NCBI GenBank assembly: GCA_019787685.1
Contig: JAHNUO010000015.1
Span: 372,001 to 436,000 of the forward strand
Length of the DNA stretch: 64,000 nt
Source: Chiua virens
Taxonomy: Eukaryota; Basidiomycota; Agaricomycetes; Boletales; Boletaceae
Direction: 5' to 3'
A model generated the notes under the pieces. It ran no database searches. It was not told the origin of the DNA and saw only the letters and a program-made list of their open reading frames with translations. The translations under genes were made by a program, and so were the position numbers. The first letter of the stretch is position 1. Each line of letters opens with the position of its first letter. Of the stretch, positions 34,064 to 45,900 are shown piece by piece.

Positions 34064-37000
34064 TGGGATCAGTCGAAGTTGGTGTCGGCGATGGTGATGA
34101 TGGCTGTACCAGTAAGAATCAACCTGAGTAGTTCCTCAAGGAAAGGAAACACAAAGGTGAGGTTGGGCGATGGCAAGCTCACCTCTTATAGCCGGGAGGA
34201 TAAGCGATTAACCCCGCCGAAGCGTTTCTTTCACGGTGCCTGGTTCCGCGTGAGTTCAAGAAAATGAAAGTGAGATGATCATGCCGGGAATCGGCTTTGG
34301 GGATCATCAAGAGTACTGAGCTGGTGATTACTAATCAAGCGATCATGACGTTCAAGTTGCACCCACCTCTGTTCGAGTATTTTTGTCCGGCCATCCCGCG
34401 CGCACAAATGAGTATCTAAGTTTAGTCCTTGGACGCGACAGAAAGCGTCTTCAAGCTTCATTATATTGCCTGGGAGTCCGAGGAAACTGGCGATCCGCAC
34501 ACTCAATTTCGTTGTCAACTGACTTGGTAACATTGCAACACCATACAGCATTCCAACGCGTCCATGCCAAGTACTCGCAGCAAGGTGACCCATCTCCCGT
34601 GTGGTTTGAAAGCCAAGATATTGAAGGCGGCCAGCTCGAAGCGAATCGTTATGGCGGAACTTCAACGACCTGGGGTAGTATAATTGTGAGACGGCGAATG
34701 CAATGTATAGTAAGAGAGACCTGAGACTGGACGTGCGGCCGCGGCATGAAACTTTGGAAGAATCAGCCGCAAACAAGCGAAAAAAGTCTTTGGAAAAGCT
34801 CACGGCGATGGGACTCTACACCTCACGACGTGAACATAGACACGATGATGCAAGGGATATTACTGGGCAAACTACTTTCCGTCAGCATTGTTACCCTTAT
34901 AAATCAGGGGTACGCACTTAATCAGAATGACCTATCCGATGTTGCGAGTGATTGTGGTGCGACTCATGGAATTTATGGAACGAGAACATGTCGACACGGT
35001 ATTACCAGGTTCAAATCAGTGACATCATTTTTTTTAGCACCATTGGAGTTTCCATCGGCACTCTGCCTGTCAGAGAATTGGAGTGCAATAATGAGTGGGC
35101 AAACCTGGACCGGCTGTCAGGCAAGCTGTGGCATGAAGGTTCGTGCTGCAATTTGTCGGAAGGCCAAACGAATTCAAACACTGTGAGTCAAACGTGCATG
35201 CATCTGTGAATTGGTGTGATAAGTATTGTAATTCCTTCCAACAGTGCCATGCTTCCACAAGTGATTAGCATTGACAGTCATCTAGTTGCCGCCACCGGGC
35301 CCGGATTCCATCATTTAGTCGTTTGCAACTTCGAGTGCTTTGTTGCAGCGGCATCATTCCGAGTCCGAAATAGACGACTAGAGCGGACTGTGCGTCGGGA
35401 GTACCCTGCTACGATGGGCTATAAACTAGCATAAAGTCGTGAGTATCGCCATCTTGAAAGTCACTCTGATTCAACAAAATCGCCGTCGATGAGCTGTCTT
35501 GGCAGTCGCGCAAGTAGTAATATGAGCTTTATGAGGATGAATGGGAGGTTATTAAAACCTAACTTCTGTTCTTGAGGTCAAATCATGATGTTTCCAGTAG
35601 CGATAGTATGGAGTACACAACGGATTAGTAAGTGGAACACACGTGATGATGGTTTTGAGCAACTCAACCTGAACTGCGTCGACAATGTGCAGTCGATGGC
35701 CTGCCCATGTGCACCATGCAGCGCTCAATGTTCAACGTTCAACAGTTCAGCGCTCACTGGCATGCTCGGTTGTTTTCTGCGAGCATGCGAAGAAACTGTG
35801 GCCCCCGTTGCGAGCTGTGCGGGACATGCCACACCTCATAGCCTGTGGTGACACTGACCACGACGATGGCGAGCGCAGCAGTACTGGGATTCGGGACGGA
35901 CATGGACAAGTTGGGTTTCCTTTTTGACGGCTTGAAGGTTTGGGTTTGGGGATCCGTTCTGCATGATACCAAGGCTCACGGGAACCACCAGTTTTTCGAC
36001 TATAGATTTTGAGGACGACGACGATCCGCGTGTGCCCAAGACTGAAGAGTTCCATCACCATGACTATCATCGACGCGCGAATGAAAAGGCTTTTTACAGC
36101 ATACTTACCCGCACATTTCGTGTTGTGCGTTGATGGAAGTACTTTTAGAAGGAATCTTGGGACCATCCGTGTCGATGCACCGCCGTGCATATGGGTTATT
36201 AGGGTAAGGTTTGTCGCATGTTCGGAGGACGACATAGACAATGGTCCTCATTTTGATCCGCGACATACTGTCCTACTCGGCTCTAGGCGCGTCTCCCACT
36301 CTGCTGATGGGCCCTATGCTAACATGACTGCAGGACAGCCAGCCTCTTTCGACATAGATGGGATATATTATTTCGAGAACCTAACACTTGAGACATAAAC
36401 GTTTAAACCCTTGTAGCCCACTGTATTGCGAACAAATATTTGACCTTGGTTTCAGTGATGAGTCCGTGGACCGCTCCCGTATTCCACGCGTTTCAACTTT
36501 CAACGCGCTCTGGTGCTGCGCTTCACGCTCGACATGTCTCAATTTGATCTGGATCCTCGGTCTTTAACTCTACTCGATGACTTCATTTCAACGTCGTCAT
36601 CGTCTCTCGTCTCTCGTCCTGGGCTGCCCTGCACCTCAATTTGGTGCGTTCGAATCATTGTCGGCATCGTTCGCCTCGACCTCTCAGGCTGGTTCCTAGG
36701 GTGTCAGTAGGGTTGTCGCGTGCATGCCTGTTGCTTGTTCGACGCCCAGGTCGCCATCCGGGTGAGTTCTCCACTCTTCATTCCACGCGCTCTGGCTGAT
36801 GTTCTTGGCTTCTCACCATCATCTTAGGCCTGTTCCTGGCGTCCTCATCACACCCCCGAGTTTGACTTAACCAAAGCCAAAGACCACGTTGGGGACGACA
36901 AAGTACGGTCGGACTCCGATTCTGATCATCTATGCATAGGCGCACGAAGTTTCTTTTGCCTCATTCGGAACTACTGGTATTCAGTTCAAGGTTCGGAACA

Positions 37001-37943
37001 TTCTGATGCGCAAACTTTGTTCAAGGTCCACCTCTCCATTGTGATTCATTATGTGATCGGTCTAGGCCCAACGTCAAACTGTACGTGGTTGTAAGACGGG
37101 CTCAGTCAACGTAAACGTGTGTTCCCCATACAGAATCAATCCCCATGGCCCTCTTCATACCCAGCACGAGCTCGCATCGTCGTGCTCGTGTTCGTCCATT
37201 CCCCACCCCACCCACCCTCTCTACCTGATAATTTGAGTATGATCCACCCACGGACGTCTCCCAGCGTGTGTACATAGGCAAACACGCGCAAACACGCGTT
37301 CGCCCTAAATAAAAATGTAGGAAAGGAGTCCACCGTTAATTCCCATGCAATAAATTATAATAGAAGAGCCTCATCGAATGTCCATCAGTGCAAACAAGGC
37401 TGAGGCAAGTCAAATGAGATTCGGATTTAATCTCAACGTGATAGGCAGGTCGTGTACATGAGCTTCATACCATGCTTGTGGATATCTCGGCCTCCTAGGT
37501 ACGCGTCACGAAGTACTCATCGTGACCGATGCTGCTAACTTGTCACTTTCTTTGCCCTACAAATGATAAATGTTATCACCCGCCGGTGGAACGACTCGGG
37601 CACCGTGACGGGTACCAAATACTGAGTTTCGAAAGCCTGTTGTCGCTAAAGATACACGATTGTTTCTACTTGGATCTTAGGGCTCTGCAACCATTCGAAG
37701 GCGTTCGTTTATCTTTGGTCGTCGATACTTGCCCCCTTACTAGAGTGTTCTGTGTTGTCCCAAATAAGCGAGGTTCGCAAGGTCGCTGGATGATCTCGAT
37801 GCAGACTCCGTGAACCCGGAATGGCGACTTGGCATTACTTGTGGGGTTTCGGATTGATCTCTTAAGTGGTTACATGCTACGAACTGGGCTCTTCTACTGA
37901 CTGCAGCCACTTTTGAATACTTTCGTTCTGGTCAATGTCTGCG
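34064..37943. other. Long accessory stretch without a recognisable gene
   Basis: About 3.9 kb upstream of phytase. Several frames of 60-175 codons exist on both strands (for example 34279-34803 - and 34383-34724 +, mutually antisense; 35747-36241 -; 36009-36398 +), but none shows a known domain, a signal peptide with sensible splicing, or a shared codon pattern. The plus-strand frame at 36009-36398 has the best protein-like composition. Decayed genes or element remnants are possible; nothing can be named. Confidence 0.35.
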
Positions 37944-39195
37944 TCATTCCTGACAGGATTGCCTCCTTTTCCCCTCTCTCGCTGCTCGCAACCACAACAT
38001 CATGACAATGTCAAACGCGTCTGAATAAGTCTGCTGATCAGTTGTGTCAACAGCTTGTGTTTTCTTCTTTCTGCTCCGTAGCTCATATTGACCCGTACCA
38101 GCTGATCTTCCCTTTCCCTTTCCTTCGCCTTTGCCATCGTCATCGTCATCGTAAGAATGCCCCGCAACCGTCCGGACACGATCAAGGAAAGCTTGTGGAC
38201 CCCAGGCCTGCACAGCTGCGGAACCATAGCGAAGGTCGACAATAATGGCAAGTGGCCAGAGACTCATGTCTTCTGGCTGCCGTGCATCAGTATTGTGAGG
38301 ACTTAGATTGCGCAGTGCAGGGCCAATCCGATCTGGACGAATATGCTGTAAGGTAAGGCGAGTTTCGGGATGGGCTGTAGGCGGTGGCTGATGACTGTAC
38401 GGAACATCCTCTACCCCCAAAGCGAAGTTTGGTGTCTATTAAATAAGATGCTGGAGTTGCACGAAATATACAGGAGTGACGGCAGATAACAGACTTTCAA
38501 GAATGTTATTTCGCCCCTATAAAGCGGTCGATAAAAGCCATCATTAAGTAGGATGCCATTCCGAGCATCGCTGATGTCGACAACCGGGTCCATGCCAGGA
38601 TCGTACATTTGACCTCGGTAATCGAAGAGTTTTGACATGTACTAGATTGAAGGGTCAAAACCTGGTATCAATTGATTTGAGAAACCGCACGTCGTCTCCC
38701 TTTGAATGAGGAATAAGGTGGCATGCCATGCAATTGTGTTCAAATTCGCCTGGTGAGCACACAGGTCCCATCACGATCGACTATTTGTCTTCTGAAATTC
38801 TGCCTCCTAGTTGAGAACTGCGACGAGTGCGTTATCGTTATCCTGTCATTAATGGCATCGACATCGATGAGGTGGGGATCATCGCCTGAAAAGGTCTGAA
38901 CAAAAAACATCATCAGATCTAAGAGTCAGACGTACTGTTTGAAATAAAATAGTATGGACTGGGGTTCTATTTGTGCCGTGTAGTCGTCGAGCCCTACTCC
39001 GCCCTCAGTTTCGGAGAGGTACCCCTGTTGTCCATAGATGGCGAAACCAAGAAACCTGAGCCACTTGAGAGGCTTGTTTGAAAAGGTTGTACATGCAGCG
39101 AGCGGGATGGATAACGCGACCTCGCTATGATTGCCGATAGTCAGCAGTAGCTTGACTCGGCTGGGGGACTCGGGCTCGGACTCGGACTCGGACAT
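37944..39195 (-). CDS. HNH-nuclease-family protein (basidiomycete HNH_2 type)
   Basis: Four exons: 39195-38932, 38895-38691, 38641-38495 and 38435-37944, about 368 residues. The N-terminal domain is variable. The middle carries RRQNFRRQIVDRDGTCVLT, then CHLIPHSKGDD split by an intron from YMSKLFDYRG, the SDARNGILLN segment, and RGEITFLKTPNFALGVEDVP. These blocks, in this order, mark the large agaricomycete HNH family. The position that is usually the last His of the motif (LLN..LH..) is a Tyr here. The C-terminus has an acidic DDDDDGKGEGKG run and a basic segment. A +1 step at about 38751 lies between CVLT and GEFEHNC. Cellular role unknown; nuclease activity is doubtful without the last His. 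Confidence 0.7.
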
Positions 39196-39529
39196 GATGT
39201 AAACAACTCAAATTGAAGTGTGCGAACGGCTTACTTAGACTGTGACCGTTTGGAATTTGACAGATCACGTGCAGCGTTTTCCTACTGATGATGGCGCTGC
39301 GTCCTGTGCACGCGCTCTTTGCAAGCAGATGAGATGCCCCTCGTCGGACGAAATTTTTTGTGATAGTTTGAATCGTCTTGGACTTTCCTACTCATCCTTA
39401 TCCAGGTACGATCAATAGTTGAGGAGGTTTGTTTCCTTTTAACATCTCCTTTACATGCCAGTTGATGGTGTCGTAGGCGCGCCGCGCGCTGTTCTGGTAG
39501 AAAATTTTTGACCCCCGTATCCGTGATGT

Positions 39530-40660
39530 CCTGCTTGGTGACTGCAGTATGACTTTCTATGCCACCCATTTCTTCTCTGTCATCATTCCAATTTCCGTGA
39601 CGAGATCAGGCCATGGCAGACTGCCAGGTAAGGAGTTTCCTATAATCTTCGCCATGGGCAATACTGATTTGTTGTTCTCACAACTCCATGTCATGGTTTC
39701 GTCAACAAGGATACCTTTTGATTTTGCGATTGAAATGGCAAGTTTTCCTGTGTCTCTTCTCGACGCTTTTGGAGTGACCCTTTGTAAATTTCCAGATCTT
39801 CTTCTGTCAGTTGAATGCTGCTGTCCGTATCTATGTTCTCGCCCTCAGTTACATCATTCAAGTCGATGTGATCTGTACAGCGTAAGGGTTCATCCACATC
39901 ATCCGATTCGTCATCTTGATTTGCTCGACGAATATTGGCAGCATTTCGACAGTCATAAATGGTACTGAATTCCAGACAAGATGTCTCGATCAGATTGAGT
40001 CACTGTCAAAAGCAAAGCTTCAAAAGTATGCGTGAAAGTTTCGTTATTGCCTTTCATGTTCTGAATTTCTTGCCATGGCTGAAGCAATGTGAGCATGGAA
40101 GCATAATAGAGGTCTTGTTTGTTCTCGTCTTTTGGACTGGGAAAAAAAGGTCTGATGATATATGGAAGTGTATTGTGTCCTATGGAGCGAACGACCCTTC
40201 AGTGCATGGCATGTTTAGGGTGCTCCAGGAGATAATGACTTCGCAAATTAGGTAGTCGCCCACGACGAGCTCGATTTGTTTGTTCTGACGTCTGCCCTGC
40301 TCTATCTCCTTGCCTTTGTTCAGTTCGCGGTATTTGTTCTTCGTAAGTGTTGACTACGAACGCAAAGATAGAGTACTCTGCTAGTTCATGTCCACAAAAC
40401 ACATACGTAGCCTTCAATTTGCGAACGGACAAAAAGGCGACCATTTCCCCGAACGTCAAATGTAACAACTTTGTTGCAGATCGAGCATTGAGCATTAGTA
40501 TAAACACGAGCAAACCAAGCTCGGCGCCCTCACCGTTGAGACAAAGACTACAGATTACACATCTGAGTCGTCCGGAGACAATAGCAGTAGGATATATAAA
40601 ATGTCGACCTGTATCAGGGGATCCTAATTCATAGTCGTCGTCCCCGGCCTTCACAAGGGC
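39530..40660 (-). mobile_element. Helitron Rep/helicase remnant
   Basis: Decayed minus-strand coding sequence reads, in steps of frame, GRLPNLRSHYLLEHPKHA, then GHNTLPYIIRPFFPS, then YYASMLTLLQPW, followed by HTFEALLLTVTQSDRDIL and GIQYH and an acidic DDVDEPLRCTDHIDLNDV. This order is characteristic of the end of the Helitron Helitron_like_N region in basidiomycete elements. The helicase domain and the element ends are missing and stops interrupt the frames, so it is a non-autonomous fragment. Confidence 0.7.
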
Positions 40661-40740
40661 TCACCTCGTCTGATCCAACTGATCCGAGTCAGTCGCCACC
40701 TCGTGTACTCCTGCTGCGAAAAACTTCCTTTACAGTACAG
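40440..40740 (-). repeat. Dispersed repeat copy A (inverted partner at 53.56-53.84 kb)
   Basis: The reverse complement matches 53560-53835 over about 270-300 bp with high identity. Both copies share TTTTCGCAGCAGGAGTAC, GACTCGGATCAG, GGATCCCCTGATACAGGTCG, ACATTTTATATA, TCTCCGGACGACTCAGATG and GTGTTTATACTAATGCTCGA. Copy A lies at the edge of the Helitron remnant. Confidence 0.85.
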
Positions 40741-40777
40741 CGGTTTGCGAAACTAATGTGATTCCGCACCAACAATA

Positions 40778-42665
40778 TTAATCTGAGGCACGGCGGTCTG
40801 ACGAAAAAGGAAAATTGGCGCCTGGTGTACTGTAGTCTATATCTTTGCAACATATCCACTTCGAACCAACACACGTCATGGTGAAGAAAAAAAACATCAG
40901 AAAGAACTGTACAAAACCCACCAACACTGGTACGAGCAGTGCAGAAAGGCTTACCATCAAGATTCCCGCATAGGCAACACCAGAACCTACTAGGGACTCT
41001 GAGTCAGATCGTACTATACCACAGAAAACCTTGGCTGAGCGAGCATGTATCTCACGTCCAAATACACTGGAATCACCTGAGAGTGATAGCATCGAGATGT
41101 ATAGTCGGGGCCCACTCAACGTGGGTATTGACGCCGGGGCAGAACCCGAGTCAGTGCCAGTGGGTGTTGGGGTGGGTGTGGGTGTCCCGCTGGGCCGGAC
41201 GTCGCTGGCTCCAGCTCTTCACAGTTAGGATCATTAGGATCATCTGTGGTTGAAGGAGTGGGGGCTGATGCCGTTCCAGACGTGGTGGTCGTCGGCTCTG
41301 GTTGTGACTCTTCACACCCAGGGTCACTTGGGTCGCCAGAAGGCGCATTTGTGGGTGCGGCCGACGCCGACGCTGGAGCGAGGGCAGTCAGCGACGTGGT
41401 CACCAGCTGGGGATCTTCACACCCTGGGTCCGATTCTGCCGGGTCAAACACACCACCTACGCTTGTGGTCGTGGGTGCCGGCATCACGGTTGGTGCATTT
41501 GAATCGGTAGCCAGAGCAGGCTCTTCGCACCTTGGGTCGGAGAGACCTTCTGTCGACGAGGGCATGGGCATGTATGTAGGCACACTGGGGCTGCCGATAT
41601 CAGTAGGGGATCGGATGTCGGCGTCGGCATGGACGTGGGTGCAGGCTCCTCGCAACCTGGGTCGTTGATATTGACATGCGTAACCGTCGGTGTAGGTGCA
41701 GAACCAGAAGGGTCTGAGCTTGGCGTGCCCGAAGGAGTGGAGACCGAGGTTGGGATGCTCGATGGTGGCAAAGAGCTCGTGGCATTGACAGCAGCAGTGG
41801 TTGGATTTTGCGCCACGAGTTGTGAAGCTTCGGCGCAAAACGCAACCACCAAATTGATCTAGGTTTCGGGACAATGTTGGTTGATTCAAGTACGACACAC
41901 ACTGCTCAGACCTACATTGTTGACCTGACAAGCGACCTGTGCAACATAGTCAGTTGGAGTGAAAAAGGCTGAATTTGTGCAGGTCCCACTCGAGCCTTTT
42001 TGTCGTTAGACATCAGTCATGACATTCTGAAGAAAGAAAAAGATACACATGTTTTGTCCTGACCAACACAGTTGCTGTTGTCATATCTATCGAGGAAGTT
42101 AGCACATGAGAGAAGCCAAAAACGAATCCAATGAGACACGCGAACGAAGTATCGACACTAAACTTATGGCTGTCCCGATCGAGAATGCCCATCAGTCAGA
42201 TTAGTCAGAAAGATCATAAAGTAGAACGGACTCACGGGGGATCAAGGACATATCCATGCTTGAACCACCGCCCGGCACCGTCGGGTTGATGAGCGTCGTC
42301 TCCAAAAGTGTACAATTTTCACTGTTGGTGTTACAATAACCTAATAAACCGTTCAGAACGGATTCTCACCTCGCTAGGGCCACGTGCGAAACTCACCCGT
42401 CTGAAGGTAGCTCTATGAAACGTATCAAAAGGGAATCAGCGGACTACAGGAAGTAGGTGGTGCGATGTTCGAGGATCGCTTACCCAATTCCAGAAAAGCA
42501 TTGCTTGTGTACGAGTCGCTGCCGGTGAGGACGTTCTTACCATTGTACATGAGCCTGAGTGTAGGCTAGATAGACATGGAGTGAGCCATGAATCACACTG
42601 ACGAGCAGAGGGTGGGCGTACTGTGCCATAACCACACCTGGTTTTAATCGCCCGTGGGTAATGTG
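40778..42665 (-). pseudogene. Stalk/TM surface-protein gene relic with DPxCEE repeats
   Basis: Minus-strand exon pieces include LMYNGKNVLTGSDSYTSN (about 42545), a Cys-containing segment YCNTNSENCTLLETTLINP (about 42330-42240) and YDNSNCVGQDKTC (about 42065). A long Thr/Pro/Ser/Ala-rich stalk (about 41850-41120) follows, and a hydrophobic stretch YAGILMVSLSALLVPVLVGF (about 40970-40910) fits a membrane anchor. The stalk contains five DPxCEE/DPxCED units. Frames change at about 41605 and about 41185, there is no convincing start or signal peptide, and one splice phase does not fit. I therefore treat it as damaged. The architecture suggests a cell-surface protein; no family is recognised. Confidence 0.5.
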
Positions 42666-42904
42666 TCGGACTTGCTTGTTTATAAATTTGACACCACAAT
42701 CTATATAAAATCGCAGTATTATGTACTATATGTATGAATCGACTTGAATCTCATGGAACATACAAACATATTGCTCGAGTAAACAAAAGTTCAGATCGAT
42801 GATAATCCAACATTTCCAATCCACGACACTAGTAGGGTCCCGATATATTTTTCAAGCTGCCGAGCCTGGTTCTATCATTTCGAGTCTCGACTAGACGTGC
42901 TCTC

Positions 42905-45900
42905 TTATTCCGCCAAGGGTGGAAGCACGACCTCAGTACACGTCCCAATCGCCCTTCTCCACAACGCGTTCATTTCCGTCATCGTCGCCCGGTCGCCAAT
43001 GATGATCAACCCCAACTTAGCCCTCGTCCACATCACGTTCAACCGCCTTGGATCGTCCACAAACCCAATCTCGCGCGTCACATTACACCGCACGGTTGAG
43101 AACACCACCACGTCGCTCTCCCGTCCCTGAAAAGAATCAATCGTCGCACACGTGACTGAGGATGGGAGCGCGCTTTTCAGGAGATCGATTTGTTTGGTGT
43201 AGGGTGAGAGTGCGGCGATGGAGAGTTTGCGCTGGGGTTGTTCACCTCCGACGCGTTCCTGGTCGTTTGTGGACTGGAGGAGAGAGACGATCCGGGCGGC
43301 AAGTTCAACTTGTCCCTCGTTCCCTTTCGAAGCGGAGCCTGTCGTCTCTTCGGAGGAACACTGCACGAAGACCGTCGGCACGAGGACGTTGTTCCTGGTC
43401 CACCTTTGGCCACGGGAAGGCAGTGGCGGCTAATTGAGCAAGGAACGGGCGCGCTGTCCTGGATATGAGATCGAAGTTCCCCATTATAAAATTCGGTCGA
43501 GGGAAAATGTGCCAGTTCGCTCGGAAATCGGTATTGTACCTGCAAGTCGTGAGTGTCGATCCAAGCCACACACACACACACACATAGTCTGCAGTCAAGC
43601 AGCTACTCACATTGAGCATGGTCTTTACAGTACCCTGATGGGCATTGGATATATATAGTCTCTCTAGGAGAGAAACGTCATACTCCAGAGCCTTTCCCAT
43701 CGGTTTCACTGTCGGCCTCAGTTGCACACTGAAAAAAACAGACGTCAACTCGTCAGAAGGAAAGCGTGACGACTCTTACTCACTGGTCCCCGACTAACAC
43801 AGCCCGTTGACACCCTTTGACAAGCGGGATGAGCGCACAAGGCTCTGTAATCTGAGACGCCTCGTCGATCAAGACCGTATCAAACTCGATCTTGCGCAGC
43901 GTCCCAAGTCCAGCACCTGCACACGTCGTGAACACGATGCGCGCCGCATTCACCCGTTGTTGTGCCTGTCGATGCAATCGACTGTTTTCATTGACATCTC
44001 CACCTACCCGTGCGTCAATCGTGTAGCCCTGGAGCGCTTTGTTGACTTTGGAGTGATCGGTGGCGACACGGAGTATGAGGTCGTCAGAGAGGAGCCGATC
44101 TTCCCTGTTTAGCTCGAGGAACCGCTCTAAGACGTTGTCGACAGCTGAACAACAATGGCTATTGGTCCACACTCTGACATGGAGAACTTTGGGTGCTTAC
44201 CGTTGTGGGTAGAGGCTGTCATGAGAATCTTGCACTCAGAGAACTTGCGCAAAAGATAACGAAGAATCTGGACGACGACCGTCGTCTTTCCAGTCCCTGC
44301 GCGTGACAGGGTGGTGAGTTTCAAACTCAAAACACAGGTGGAGCGAAGGGACTCGCCTGGTGGCCCCCAAATTAACGACAGACGGCATAAGCTAGACCTG
44401 ATAGCGATGATTTGACTTGGATTCATTAATTCCGTCCCAACCAACTCGTCCTCCACCTCCTCCAGAACTTGGTTTGCGACGGCTTCTGAACTCGCAGGTG
44501 GTGGCATGACAATCGTATCATAGATGCTACAACATCCTTCAGAGTCTTGCCACAATCTTGTAATGGCGTCCATCATTGCCCTTGACGTAGCTTATTCCAG
44601 TGCCAGCGTCAGGGTCACGAAAAATGAACAAGGGTAAGACAAACCGAGACTCCCCGCATCAAATATCTTCCACTGCATCTCCGCAAATTCAGGTGGAAGG
44701 GAATGGAACAGTTCAACCGTGATTTCTCCTCGGGAAGCCTTGGTCACTACACCATCCACGACAGCTCTATCGAGGAACGCATTGTTTGGATCGGAGACAC
44801 ACTGTAGCCGAACATGCGAATGAAGCCGGATTGGGACAGACATGTCAACTCTGAAATGCACGTCGACATGTCCCTCATCCGCATCGTTGGCCTGAACGAG
44901 CTTCGAGACGAGGTAGGATGATCGAGCGTTCCGAGGGATCCCTGTCGTATCGTCACATGGACACACGTCTGCTGCTTCCTCTGCACAGTCAAACGAAATG
45001 GCGAGGGCGTGTTTGTGGAGGTAGGCCATGGCGGGAGATGCCTCTCGAGATAACGACACTGACTCGTGCAGCACGAGCAGCGTTTCTTGCAGGAGCGTCT
45101 TTGGGCGGATACTCAGCGCTGTGAGCATGAGCAGCTCGACATAGGTACCCGTGTCCATGTCGTTGATAGATTGTGCAATCTTTTGTAACGCAACGAGCGT
45201 GGCTACTCCCAGCGCGTTCGCCGCGCAGAGAATGGCTCGGAGCAGAGGCACCTTAAGGTCAACCAGTTCTTCAGGAAGTAACAGGGTCTCTGTCGGAGGG
45301 TATGCCTTTAATAACACATATACCAAAGCTGGATTTTTTTGTAGACAGGTGGCAATTGTCGGCACCGCGAGTGGCTGTGAAGCGACGATGACCTCGAACG
45401 TCCAGTATAGTTCGTTATCCGCACGATGATGGCGAGTAAAGGTCATGAGAGTCAGAAGTTGCTCGTGATCCAAGTCAGACAAAAGCTGCTTGAACATCGG
45501 CTCCGAGACTCTGGGTACAAACAAGTCTTTGAGCCATCCAGGATGAGCTGACCAATCCACGTCCCGGACAGATTTGACGTTGTATGAAGTCAACTCTCGG
45601 TCAAAGCGACCCACATACTCCTCAGTCTGAACGCTAAGCGTGTATTCCATCAACAAAAATGTGTTGGAAGCATGTATGCCTACTACTCACTGCTCCAAAT
45701 ACATATCAAATAGTTGGTGGGCAACCCTGTCCCGATTGGAGATGACATGGATTTCTATGGAAGTCACAGGAGCCTTGTTCAATCGTCCCAATTGCTACAA
45801 GACATCTAAATGAGCCGTAACACGTGTATCGACGACTAAGTATTACGTACCTTCCCGACTCGACTAGAAATCTTTTGCAAGGCAATACTTGTAATCACGT

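Noticed and set aside
34279..34803. Minus-strand frame of 174 codons upstream of phytase
   Set aside because: Overlaps an equally long plus-strand frame, lacks recognised motifs and has no supporting exon structure.
41246..41668. Plus-strand open frame of 140 codons rich in Gly/Val/Ala
   Set aside because: Complement of the Thr/Pro-rich repeat array, open only because of the repeat composition.
43565..43585. CACACA microsatellite
   Set aside because: Simple repeat inside an intron of the RdRP-helicase gene; no sign of function.
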